Positions 17,211-25,634 of a stretch of 31,931 nucleotides of DNA are shown piece by piece. The first letter of the stretch is position 1; each line of letters starts with the position of its first letter. The DNA comes from TMED23 sp913054205. Its GTDB lineage: Bacteria; Pseudomonadota; Alphaproteobacteria; Rhodospirillales; UBA2165. Location of the stretch: NCBI GenBank assembly GCA_046582495.1, contig JAYGEG010000137.1, positions 1 through 31,931 of the forward strand, read 5' to 3'. The translations under genes and the position numbers were made by a program. The notes below the pieces were generated by a model that saw only the letters and a list, made by a program, of their open reading frames with translations, was not told the DNA's origin and ran no database searches.

Positions 17211-17246
17211 GGTCTGGCAACAACGACCGATTAGGTGTCTCTGCAA

Positions 17247-17621
17247 ATGGATGCTTTAACGTCAGTTGATTTAAGTGCCGCACTCGCTGCTCTGGTACTG
17301 GGCGGGATTGTTTTGTTTCGACCTAAAGGCACATCTGTTCATAAACTTATGGGCCGTAGTTGGGTTGCTTTGATGAGCATGGTGGCGCTAAGCAGTTTCT
17401 GGCTTAGAGGATTAAACACAGACGGCTCTCTTAGTTGGATACACATTCTTTCGGCTATTACGCTATTTTCACTAGGGATGGCTGTCGTCGGCATCCGCCG
17501 CGGCAACCTTAAACAACACCAAGGCTACATGATCGGCGCTTATTTGGGTCTTGTTGGTGCCGGGATCGGCACGCTTTTTCCAGGGCGAATGGTTTATGGA
17601 TTTATCAGGTCGCTTTTTTAG
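17247..17621 (+). CDS. DUF2306 family membrane protein
   Basis: A 124-residue, four-helix membrane protein (128 if GTG 17235 is used). KGTSVHKLMGRSWVALMSMVALSSFWL is the characteristic DUF2306 segment, with a conserved His before the helix. The family's function is not established. ATG 17247 was preferred because it is the first ATG and the hydrophobic helix starts soon after it; GTG 17235 cannot be excluded. It lies 36 bp after dctM in the same direction, and its stop overlaps the convergent malate synthase gene by 4 bp. Confidence 0.75.
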   Translation: MDALTSVDLSAALAALVLGGIVLFRPKGTSVHKLMGRSWVALMSMVALSSFWLRGLNTDGSLSWIHILSAITLFSLGMAVVGIRRGNLKQHQGYMIGAYLGLVGAGIGTLFPGRMVYGFIRSLF

Positions 17622-19786
17622 CCATTCGCCTTCACTTCCTGGCGTTTGGCGTGGAGAATTGGCTCGGTGTAGCCGGATGGCTGCTCACGGCCTTTGAAGA
17701 TCAGATCACAGGCTGCACTAAAGGCAACACCATCAAAGTCAGGTGCCATATTTACATAGTCTGAATCGCCGGCGTTTTGATCGTCAACAACTGCCGCCAT
17801 GCGCTTGAGAGTTTCCATCACTTGATCCTCGGTGCAAACTTCATGATGCAGCCAATTGGCAATATGCTGGCTGGAAATACGAAGCGTTGCCCGATCTTCC
17901 ATCAGGCCAACATTGTTGATGTCCGGCACTTTCGAACAGCCAACCCCCTGCTCGACCCAACGCACCACATAACCTAGAATGCCCTGAGCGTTATTATCCA
18001 GTTCATTGTGAACTTCTTGCGGGGAAAGGTTGCGGCCCTTCAACAGCGGAATGGTGAGGATATCATCGAGGCTGGCACGCGCCCGGCCGCTAAGTTCTTC
18101 CTGGCGGTCGGCAACACTGCATTGATGGTAATGAATAGCGTGCAGGGTTGCACCTGTCGGTGATGGCACCCAAGCGGTATTCGCGCCGGCTTGCGGATGG
18201 CCGATTTTGGCCTCCATCATAGCTGCCATTTCATCGGGCATCGCCCACATGCCCTTGCCAATTTGCGCCTTGCCCCTAAAGCCGGTCTCTAAACCAATAT
18301 CAACATTCCAATCTTCGTAAGCGCCGATCCAGGCGGCATTTTTAATATCGGCTTTCGGCAAGAACGGCCCGGCCTCCATGCTAGTGTGCAACTCATCGCC
18401 GGTGCGATCGAGAAATCCTGTGTTAATAAACACCACGCGATCAGCGGCAGCCCGCACACATTCTTTGAGATTGACTGTGGTGCGGCGCTCTTCATCCATG
18501 ATGCCGATCTTGATGGTTTTATCGGGAATGCCGAGACCAGCTTCTACCCGGCTAAATATTTCGCACGCAAACGCGACTTCCTCGGGTCCGTGCATTTTTG
18601 GCTTCACCACATAAATCGATCCGGTACGGCTGTTTTTAAGCGCACCTGTACCCTTAAGATCATGGATGCCGATAAGACCGGTAAAGAGTGCGTCCATAAT
18701 GCCTTCAGGCACTTCATTGCCGTCTTTGTCAAGGATGGCCGGATTTGTCATAAGATGGCCAACATTCCGCACCAACAGAAGCGAGCGCCCGGGCAAGGTG
18801 AGTGTGCCACCATCCGGCGCCGAGTAGTCGCGATCCGGGTTTAACTTGCGGGTTATCGACTTCCCGCCCTTTTCGAAACTGTCTTCAAGATCGCCTTTTA
18901 TCAGGCCCAAGAAATTTTCATAGATTAGCGCTTTGTCGTCGGCGTCCACTGCAGCGACCGAATCTTCGAAATCCAGAATGGTTGTAATCGCCGCCTCCAT
19001 GACGACGTCTTTAACGCCGGCATTGCTGTCTTTACCAATCGCATGATCACGTTCGATCTGTATTTCGATATGAAGGCCATTGTGGCGTAACAACACCAAA
19101 GACGGCGCATCCTCTGCTCCATGATAGCCAACAAATTGAGCCGGATTAGCCAAAGCAGTATCACTGCCATCCCCCATCGCTACAACCAACGCGCCATTTT
19201 CGATCGCATATTTGGTCGAGTCTTTGTGGCTGCCATTGGCAAGCGGGTTGGCTTGATCCAAGACACCGGCGGCATAGTCGATGACGGCTACACCGCGCGT
19301 GGCATTGTAGCCACCGCTTCGTTCCTTGTCGCCCTCTTCATCGATTACATCCGTGCCGTAGAGCGCATCATAAAGGCTCCCCCAGCGCGCATTGGCAGCG
19401 TTTAAGGCAAAACGCGCATTCGATGTTGGCACCACCAGTTGCGAGCCGGCGATGGTCGCTATCTCAGGATCCACATTACTTGTTGTGATTTCAAAATCCT
19501 CGCCTTCGGGGACAAGATAGCCAATATCGATCAATTCTTGTTTGTAGCCTTCCGCATCGTGGTCCAGGCTTTTGCGCTCCAAATGATAGGCATCTATTTT
19601 ATCCTGCAAGTCGTCGCGTTTTGCCAGCAACGCCTTATTTTTAGGCAACAAATCGTTCAGCACATCTTCAAAAGCGGCCCAAAAGGCATCGGCTTCAACG
19701 CCGGTGCCCGGCGCAATTTTGTCTGCCACCAGATCTACCAAAACCGTGGCAACCTGCATGCCACCTATCTGAATTCTATTGGTCAT
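17618..19786 (-). CDS. glcB: Malate synthase G
   Basis: The 722-residue protein is full-length malate synthase G, the monomeric enzyme condensing glyoxylate with acetyl-CoA to give malate and CoA. It carries NSRTGSIYVVKPKMHGPEEVAF, with the active-site Arg, and the metal-site region DEERRTTVNLKEC. The conserved C-terminal stretch runs PLLKGRNLSPQEVHNELDNNAQG then NVGLMEDRATLRISSQHIANWL. ATG 19786 (MTNRIQIGG) was chosen because GAGGA lies about 8 bp upstream; the in-frame extension to 19801 adds only five residues. It converges on the TRAP/DUF2306 operon and diverges from the DUF1800 gene. In the cell it links glycolate or C2 oxidation to the TCA cycle. Confidence 0.97.
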   Translation of the reverse strand: MTNRIQIGGMQVATVLVDLVADKIAPGTGVEADAFWAAFEDVLNDLLPKNKALLAKRDDLQDKIDAYHLERKSLDHDAEGYKQELIDIGYLVPEGEDFEITTSNVDPEIATIAGSQLVVPTSNARFALNAANARWGSLYDALYGTDVIDEEGDKERSGGYNATRGVAVIDYAAGVLDQANPLANGSHKDSTKYAIENGALVVAMGDGSDTALANPAQFVGYHGAEDAPSLVLLRHNGLHIEIQIERDHAIGKDSNAGVKDVVMEAAITTILDFEDSVAAVDADDKALIYENFLGLIKGDLEDSFEKGGKSITRKLNPDRDYSAPDGGTLTLPGRSLLLVRNVGHLMTNPAILDKDGNEVPEGIMDALFTGLIGIHDLKGTGALKNSRTGSIYVVKPKMHGPEEVAFACEIFSRVEAGLGIPDKTIKIGIMDEERRTTVNLKECVRAAADRVVFINTGFLDRTGDELHTSMEAGPFLPKADIKNAAWIGAYEDWNVDIGLETGFRGKAQIGKGMWAMPDEMAAMMEAKIGHPQAGANTAWVPSPTGATLHAIHYHQCSVADRQEELSGRARASLDDILTIPLLKGRNLSPQEVHNELDNNAQGILGYVVRWVEQGVGCSKVPDINNVGLMEDRATLRISSQHIANWLHHEVCTEDQVMETLKRMAAVVDDQNAGDSDYVNMAPDFDGVAFSAACDLIFKGREQPSGYTEPILHAKRQEVKANG

Positions 19787-19867
19787 GGTAAAAGTCCTCA
19801 CCTGGTCTTAAAATTTAATTTTCGGCAGCTCTAAGCATATGCTCGATGTCATTCTGGGCGGCCTTGC

Positions 19868-19882
19868 GGCAAATATTTTGCC
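19868..19882. promoter_or_regulatory. Inverted repeat between glcB and the DUF1800 gene
   Basis: GGCAAA-TAT-TTTGCC is a 6-bp inverted repeat with a 3-bp spacer in the 196-bp divergent gap, about 82 bp before the glcB start. It is shaped like a dimer binding site. Nothing else gene-like lies in this gap. Confidence 0.3.
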
Positions 19883-19982
19883 ATTTCGCGTTCACCTTGG
19901 AAAACGATTTTTTGAATTTCAGCGACGGAACGTCAAATCTTTCCCGTTAGAGTTAATATAAACAAAACTAAGGTTAGGTTTC

Positions 19983-21407
19983 ATGGTCTCAAAGGATGCA
20001 TTCATCGCTGCCAATCGATTTGGATTAGGCCCGCTACCTCTCGAGTTGAGCGTCATCGATAAAAATCCCCGCGCCTGGCTAAAACGCCAAATTGTTGTCG
20101 AGCAAAAAACCCCTCCTCTTTTGCAAAATCTTCCCTCAGTAGCTGAAATCATGCGAATTTATGTTCGCAATCGCCAACAAGGAAATAGGGGCCAAGGAAA
20201 TCGTCAGGGAAATCGCCAAGGGGGAAATCGCCAAGGGAAAAATCGCGGCTCGGGCATGAGTTTCAGGCAGCAGCAAGGACGAGACTACCGGAACAGCATT
20301 TATGCCCGAACACTCAACGTGCTCCAGTCATCTCAACCTTTTGCAGAACGCATGGTCAGTTTTTGGAGCAATCATTTTACGGTTTCCAACGCATCCCGAA
20401 AGATTATCGGCCCCATCGCTGTGGCGTATGAAACCGATACAATACGGCCACACATATTTGGCAATTTTGAAGATATGCTCCGTGCAGCAATTCACCACCC
20501 AACCATGCTGTTGTATTTGGGCAATCACATTTCAATGGGTCCTAATTCCAGTGGGGTACTCAATCCCAGGGGTGGTGGACGAGGCCGCGCAAGAGTGCGG
20601 GGGCTGAATGAAAATCTCGCGCGCGAAATTATGGAACTGCACACGCTTGGCGTAAATGGAGGCTATACACAAAAAGACGTAACCGAGTTCGCCAAAGTTA
20701 TTACCGGCTGGTCTTTCGGCGGCAGAGGCGGCGGCCCGGAAGGTCCTCATGGCTTTAGATTTAAACGCTGGTACCATGAGCCTGGACCCAAAACCGTACT
20801 CGGCCATGTATTCGACGGGGGCGGTGAAGACGAAGGCATCGATGCACTTAAAATGATGGCACATCATCCCGCCACGGCAAAATTTATTGCGACAAAACTG
20901 GTGCGCCATTTTGTTTCCGACAAACCGCCAGCCTCGGCAATCGCCAAAATTGAACGAGTCTTTAATGAAAGCAAAGGCAATCTTGCCAAGGTCAGCGAGG
21001 CACTCATTGATCTCGAAGAAGCCTGGAAATCACCGTTCAGTAAAACCAAACAACCGTATGAGCTGGTACTTTCAACCTACCGCGCGCTGGACATTGGCGA
21101 GCCGAATAAAAATGATATTCTCAAGTCTCTTGGAGAACTTCATCAGTTTCCTTTTAAAGCTTCCTCACCGGCCGGGTGGTCTGATTTGAGCGAAGATTGG
21201 CTGACGCCAGAATTCCTAATGCGCAGGATCGAGTGGACACGTGCACTGGCTGCAAAGTTGCCGCGCAGCGTTAAAGCCGAAGAATTATTTGCCGACACCA
21301 TTGGGTCTGTTGCCTCTAAACAAACGACGTTTTGGGTCAAAGCGGCGCCCTCGAGTGAAGAAGCCATCGCCCTCATTCTCGCCAGTCCAGAATTTCAACG
21401 GAGATAA
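19983..21407 (+). CDS. DUF1800 family protein
   Basis: The 474-residue protein belongs to the DUF1800 family, recognisable from FWSNHFTV (about 127-134), NENLAREIMELHTLGVNGGYTQKDVTEFAKVITGW and a C-terminus ending LILASPEFQRR. The family's biochemical role is not established, but its genes usually sit next to DUF1501 genes, as here. Residues 61-91 are an inserted low-complexity QGNR repeat, and further Gly/Arg-rich loops follow at GGGRGRARVRG and GGRGGG. No signal peptide is obvious, unlike the DUF1501 partner. A weak TTAGG precedes ATG 19983. It shares its final base with the first possible ATG of the DUF1501 gene. Confidence 0.88.
   Translation: MVSKDAFIAANRFGLGPLPLELSVIDKNPRAWLKRQIVVEQKTPPLLQNLPSVAEIMRIYVRNRQQGNRGQGNRQGNRQGGNRQGKNRGSGMSFRQQQGRDYRNSIYARTLNVLQSSQPFAERMVSFWSNHFTVSNASRKIIGPIAVAYETDTIRPHIFGNFEDMLRAAIHHPTMLLYLGNHISMGPNSSGVLNPRGGGRGRARVRGLNENLAREIMELHTLGVNGGYTQKDVTEFAKVITGWSFGGRGGGPEGPHGFRFKRWYHEPGPKTVLGHVFDGGGEDEGIDALKMMAHHPATAKFIATKLVRHFVSDKPPASAIAKIERVFNESKGNLAKVSEALIDLEEAWKSPFSKTKQPYELVLSTYRALDIGEPNKNDILKSLGELHQFPFKASSPAGWSDLSEDWLTPEFLMRRIEWTRALAAKLPRSVKAEELFADTIGSVASKQTTFWVKAAPSSEEAIALILASPEFQRR
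20166..20255 (+). repeat. In-frame short tandem repeat encoding QGNR units
   Basis: About five imperfect copies of a 12-15-bp unit (core GGAAATCGCCAAG) lie inside the DUF1800 gene and encode Q-G-N-R units (residues about 62-91). Copies vary by one or two codons and all keep the frame. The tract is Arg/Gly/Asn/Gln-rich and probably disordered and positively charged. Confidence 0.7.
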
Positions 21408-21412
21408 TGATC

Positions 21413-22606
21413 ATGAACATAACAAGACGCGATCTTTTAAAAACGGTGGGCTCTGCAACATTCCTGGCGGCAGCAACACCCGGAATAACATTTGCTTCTG
21501 GTCCGACGGAAAAACGCTTTGTCACCATCATTTTACGGGGAGCTATGGATGCCTTAATGGCCGTGGCGCCCTATGCCGATCCCGACTACGCCCGTCTCCG
21601 CTCGCGTCTCGCAGTTGCCAAACCCGGCGAACAAGAGGGCGCGTTAGATCTCAATGGTCATTTTGGTCTGCATCCGAGTTTGTCAGCTCTTGAGCCGCTA
21701 TATAAAAACGGAGAGCTGGCCATTCTCCATGCCGCCACGACCAATTACCGGGGGCGGTCCCACTTTGATGGCCAAAACGTGCTCGAAAACGGAACGGTCA
21801 AGCCATACGGAATCAACAGCGGCTGGCTCAATCGATCGCTCAGTTTATTGAATGTGGGAGATCGCCGTATCGGTCTTTCGATCGGTCATGCAATTCCCTT
21901 AATGATGCGCGGCGAAACCGACGTCCAGACTTGGGCTCCTTCCAATCTTCCAACCGCAAACAGCGATTTTTTGGACCGGCTGATGCAGGTTTACGAAGGC
22001 GATCCGATTTTTGAAAACGCGCTGCAACAAGCGTTGAAATCCGCCGAGATGACTTCCGGGGTAACCGACGGTATGGACAAGGTGCGCCCGGGCAACATAC
22101 AGCTCAAATTACTAACTGAGGCAGCCGGTAAAATATTGGCTAAACCGAATGGCCCCCGCGTCGCCACCATAGAATCAGGTGGCTGGGACACCCATGCCGG
22201 CCAGAAGTTGGTGTTGGGTAAAAAGTTGACAGAATTAAACGACGGCCTTGCTGCCTTGCGGCAAAATCTTGGCGCCGTTTGGCGTGACACGGTTATCGTC
22301 GTCGTATCCGAATTTGGGCGCACCGTGGCCGAGAATGGCACGCGCGGCACCGATCACGGTACCGGCGGGCTAGCCTTTGTTCTTGGCGGCGCCGTGAAGG
22401 GCGGAAAATTTATCGGAAAATGGCCTGGCTTAGCTGAACGGCATCAGTTTCAAGGGCGCGACCTCGCACCAGTGAACGATTATCGCAGTTTGTTCAAGAC
22501 AGTTATCCACGACCATCTTGGATTAAGCGAGAACCACCTTGAAGACACAATTTTTCCAGAAAGCCGCGACGCCAAAATGTTCAACGGCCTCATTCGAAAA
22601 AGCTAA
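21413..22606 (+). CDS. DUF1501 family, Tat-exported protein
   Basis: The 397-residue protein starts with a twin-arginine signal (NITRRDLLKTVGSATFLAAATPG), so it is probably folded in the cytoplasm and exported by Tat. RGAMDALMAVAPYADPDYARLR is the family opening; GGWDTHAGQ, VVSEFGRTVAENGTRGTDHGTGG and the metal-type Asp/His residues resemble the alkaline-phosphatase/sulfatase-like fold. Its function is unknown. ATG 21413 was preferred over ATG 21407 because the GGAG at 21400-21403 is about 9 bp from it but only 3 bp from 21407. It overlaps or abuts the DUF1800 stop, so the two are coupled. Confidence 0.88.
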   Translation: MNITRRDLLKTVGSATFLAAATPGITFASGPTEKRFVTIILRGAMDALMAVAPYADPDYARLRSRLAVAKPGEQEGALDLNGHFGLHPSLSALEPLYKNGELAILHAATTNYRGRSHFDGQNVLENGTVKPYGINSGWLNRSLSLLNVGDRRIGLSIGHAIPLMMRGETDVQTWAPSNLPTANSDFLDRLMQVYEGDPIFENALQQALKSAEMTSGVTDGMDKVRPGNIQLKLLTEAAGKILAKPNGPRVATIESGGWDTHAGQKLVLGKKLTELNDGLAALRQNLGAVWRDTVIVVVSEFGRTVAENGTRGTDHGTGGLAFVLGGAVKGGKFIGKWPGLAERHQFQGRDLAPVNDYRSLFKTVIHDHLGLSENHLEDTIFPESRDAKMFNGLIRKS

Positions 22607-22609
22607 TCC

Positions 22610-22636
22610 TTAATTAAGTGACAGTCACTTAATTAA
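22610..22636. other. 27-bp near-perfect palindrome between convergent genes
   Basis: Two 13-bp arms (TTAATTAAGTGAC and its exact complement) flank a single central A, filling almost the whole 36-bp gap between the DUF1501 stop and the monooxygenase stop. As RNA it would make an 11-bp stem with a 5-base loop on either strand, so it may serve as a bidirectional terminator. The stem is A/T-rich. As DNA it could also bind a dimeric protein. Confidence 0.55.
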
Positions 22637-22642
22637 TAAAGG

Positions 22643-24262
22643 CTAGGCGCCTCTTACCGTATCAATCACCGCCGGGGCATCAGCTGGGCAGGCATCGTCT
22701 CGCCAGGCGACGTGATCGTCAGGCCGCACCAACACAAGTTTTCGCGCATAAATTTTAGCGATATCTGCCTGGTCTATGTCTTCGACAACCAATGGCATGC
22801 CGCGGTGAGCCGCTGCTTCGACCAAAGCCTCCACCGACACCGAAGGATCAAACCTCAGCAGCGTAAAGCCGCGTCCGAACAAATCGAGGGTCGATTTTTT
22901 CTCCCCTTCACCGATCCAGGCATGCGGCGCCCGGTGGCCGGGCCGCGCCGTTTCGATATATTTCATAACATTAAATTCAGGTTCAGCCGTACCGTCCGGA
23001 ACAATGATTGGAGAGCCTTCATAACGATAGCCGAGCACAATTCCATCGGTATCATATTCCCGGTCCATTTGGAGATCGTAGAGAATTTGGGTGAATGTCT
23101 TACGGAAGTCTTCCCCTTCCGGTGTATCTTCAGCGATTTCCGGTCCGACAGGGAGCTTGGCAAACTGAATAAAATTTCGGGCTCCTTCATCGGTAATCAT
23201 TTGGGCTATCGGTCGGCGCTCTGCATCATAGCTATCGAGCAGCTTTTCACCGCCCCATCCTTCGAGCACCGCCGCCAGCTTCCAGGCAATATCAACAGCT
23301 TCACCGATTCCTGTATTCATGCCAAAGCCACCCGTTGGCGACATTTGATGAACTGTATCACCGGCCAGGAATACCCGCCCAACGGCATAACGATCGGCAA
23401 CCACGCGTTTGCGCATCCATGGTAGAACTGAGAGAATTTCAAACTCAAAATCTCTTCCGACTGCTTCGCGGATGTAGTCCGCCGCCTCGTCATCAGTGAT
23501 TTCGGTTCCAAGCGGCAGTTTCATAATGCTGAGACGCCAGAACTCCCTGCCATTGATTGAGACAATATCAGCCCACATGCCATCTTCGTTAAACATCCAC
23601 TGCATCGTAGCGCGGCCTTTGTGAAACAGCGCATCGTGGTCAGTTGATTTGAAAAAGACATTGATATTGAAACTCATGCTGTGCTCGCCGATCAAATCGA
23701 TGTCGAGCTGTTCCCGAATTTCACTTTCTGCACCATCGCAAGCCAACATATATTGAGCGCGGATGATTTTTTCTTCACCGCTGTTTTCATCTATCACAAA
23801 AGCCGCGACGCCATCTTCATCCTGTTCAAAACGATCTAATCGCGTATTGAAAAGCTGGGTAACATTGGACATTTCGCCTGCAGAATCGCGGAGCAAGGGA
23901 TCAAACCAAATTTGCGAACAGCGCTGCATGAATTCCGGCGAATAGGGCTGAACAACGTCTTGGCGCGCCGGGAACTCATAGCGGCCCAGCTCGTAGCCGG
24001 TAACTGTGGTGAGAAAGTGAATATTGCGCGGAAAATCTTCGGGAATGCTGAGGTCTCGAACTTTCTGACCCAGCCCCCAGCGCCGACAAAATTCTTGGGT
24101 CCGATTGCCAACTTGGTTCATTTTCGGATGACCAACCGAGCCATCACGGCGCTCAACCATCATACAATCGACATTACGCCACCCAAGCTCAATCGATGCA
24201 GCAAGACCAACCGGTCCACCGCCAATAATTAAAACTGGTATCGTGATATCTGTTTCGCTCAT
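22643..24262 (-). CDS. FAD-dependent aromatic monooxygenase (MhpA/PheA-like)
   Basis: The 539-residue flavoprotein is larger than the salicylate-hydroxylase type and belongs to the phenol/3-(3-hydroxyphenyl)propionate hydroxylase group. It has GGGPVG (14-19), an early VERRDG glutamate end of the FAD fold, and AGDTVHQMSPTGGFGMNTGIGEAVDIAWKL, the GD motif with the PxGGxGMN stretch. About 150 residues after that form the usual thioredoxin-like C-terminal domain. It hydroxylates a phenolic or quinone-type substrate with NAD(P)H; the substrate is unknown. ATG 24262 (MSETD) has GGGGGAA about 5 bp upstream, so the 13-residue extension to 24301 was not used. It lies downstream of the cyclic-nucleotide-binding gene on the same strand. 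Confidence 0.87.
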   Translation of the reverse strand: MSETDITIPVLIIGGGPVGLAASIELGWRNVDCMMVERRDGSVGHPKMNQVGNRTQEFCRRWGLGQKVRDLSIPEDFPRNIHFLTTVTGYELGRYEFPARQDVVQPYSPEFMQRCSQIWFDPLLRDSAGEMSNVTQLFNTRLDRFEQDEDGVAAFVIDENSGEEKIIRAQYMLACDGAESEIREQLDIDLIGEHSMSFNINVFFKSTDHDALFHKGRATMQWMFNEDGMWADIVSINGREFWRLSIMKLPLGTEITDDEAADYIREAVGRDFEFEILSVLPWMRKRVVADRYAVGRVFLAGDTVHQMSPTGGFGMNTGIGEAVDIAWKLAAVLEGWGGEKLLDSYDAERRPIAQMITDEGARNFIQFAKLPVGPEIAEDTPEGEDFRKTFTQILYDLQMDREYDTDGIVLGYRYEGSPIIVPDGTAEPEFNVMKYIETARPGHRAPHAWIGEGEKKSTLDLFGRGFTLLRFDPSVSVEALVEAAAHRGMPLVVEDIDQADIAKIYARKLVLVRPDDHVAWRDDACPADAPAVIDTVRGA

Positions 24263-24332
24263 GGATTCCCCCGCTCCGATTTGCCGCATGATAACAAGCA
24301 AACGGGGGTCTGCAATTCCTTATTTCGTGCTC

Positions 24333-25610
24333 TTAAGAATCCATTGAGATAATGCGGGCATCACGCATACGCTGGACGAACATGCCAACGAGTCGACGCA
24401 TGACGGGATCGGTTTTCTCCAGGCGGTCCAATCTAACTTTTAAATCCTTACTCGGAATTATGGTTACAACCGTTTCAGCGACAGCGCGCGCGGTGGCCAT
24501 TCTCGGCTCTGCATCAATCAAGGCCATTTCGCCAACAATGCTCCCTGCCTCAACCTGGGCAACAACGATTTCTGCCTCACCGACTTTTCGAATGATGTTT
24601 ACCTGACCGGAGAGAAGAAGATAGGCTTCATCACCGTCTTCGCCCTCAAGAAAAAGATATTCTCCCGCTTCAAAGGTGCGGCGGGCGAGTGAATCATCCG
24701 ATATTGGTGTTTTTTTCTTGCTGGCGTCTTTGTCGTTGCGCGTTTTTTCGCGGATTTTAAACTCGGGCGATTTTTCAATATCATCATAGATTGCCTCTGC
24801 CTTTTGGCGTCGGACTTCCGGCGTTTCTGAAATAGTCGTATCAGAATCGCCAGAATTATAGGCCATCAACAGGTCATAGATTTTTCGGGCAAAACGCAGC
24901 CGCCATTCTTCCGGTAATTCTGTCGCCAACAGCCGATCCCGCATCCCGGCCGCCGCAATCACCATCTCTTTTTCGGAAGCGCCACTTTCAACAATTTGCG
25001 TGACCGAGTTGATGCCCGACAAGACATTGGAAAGACTGGCGATCACATGCTGCTCATTGCTCCGCCCATAATCAGTTCCGGTTAAATCAAGAAGATAGCC
25101 AAATTTTGTCGCGATGGTCGGCAACAAAAAAATCATGTTGTCGATGGCCTTTTCGTAGCTTTCGTCTTCTCCTTCTTCCTTCAAAACGCTTTTTGCTCTA
25201 AGCGTCGCAGCTTCTGCCAATTGACCACTATTCGTAAAAACACGCTGGCCAATTAAAATTCGCATCAAAGACTGGAATGAGTCCTGTTCTTCGAACCGAT
25301 CTCCCTTTGTCAATGGACTGACGCCAGCGAGTGCACGGCCGACACGATCAAGCATAATCTCCTGGGTTTTCTTGAGTTCGTGCTTTGCCATTACGGCACT
25401 TAGACGCTCAAGCGGCGTATTCGATCCTTCACTGATTTCATAAGTTCCTGCAGCGAGTTGAACAATGCTTGTCATCGCCGCTGCAAGATTGCGCTGATAG
25501 CCTAATATTTCCTGCACCGCTTCAGAGCCATCGAATATTTCGGCAATTATCTCATCGATATATTGAAGCGCCTCATCGCCTGGCTCCGCTTCGATTTGAT
25601 CGAGCAGCAA
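24333..25610 (-). CDS. Cyclic-nucleotide-binding domain protein (C-terminal part of a split gene)
   Basis: The 425-residue frame has a long, helical, acidic N-terminal region (1-300) with no recognised family. A cNMP-binding beta-barrel follows (about 310-420): TFEAGEYLFLEGEDGDEAYLLLSGQVNII, then the phosphate-binding-cassette-like GEMALIDAEPRMATARA, keeping Glu and Arg of the nucleotide pocket. There is no helix-turn-helix, so it is not a CRP-type regulator. The start shown is TTG 25610, with GGGAGGG about 10 bp upstream. However, the same frame runs unbroken back through a TAG (25635-25637) into the preceding gene, so this is probably the C-terminal part of one longer protein of about 645 codons. 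Confidence 0.75.
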   Translation of the reverse strand: MLLDQIEAEPGDEALQYIDEIIAEIFDGSEAVQEILGYQRNLAAAMTSIVQLAAGTYEISEGSNTPLERLSAVMAKHELKKTQEIMLDRVGRALAGVSPLTKGDRFEEQDSFQSLMRILIGQRVFTNSGQLAEAATLRAKSVLKEEGEDESYEKAIDNMIFLLPTIATKFGYLLDLTGTDYGRSNEQHVIASLSNVLSGINSVTQIVESGASEKEMVIAAAGMRDRLLATELPEEWRLRFARKIYDLLMAYNSGDSDTTISETPEVRRQKAEAIYDDIEKSPEFKIREKTRNDKDASKKKTPISDDSLARRTFEAGEYLFLEGEDGDEAYLLLSGQVNIIRKVGEAEIVVAQVEAGSIVGEMALIDAEPRMATARAVAETVVTIIPSKDLKVRLDRLEKTDPVMRRLVGMFVQRMRDARIISMDS

Positions 25611-25634
25611 TATCAGTTTGCCCTCCCAATCTGC

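Noticed and set aside
20166..20255. Short direct repeats as a possible CRISPR array
   Set aside because: Units are 12-15 bp with no spacers and keep one reading frame inside a gene.
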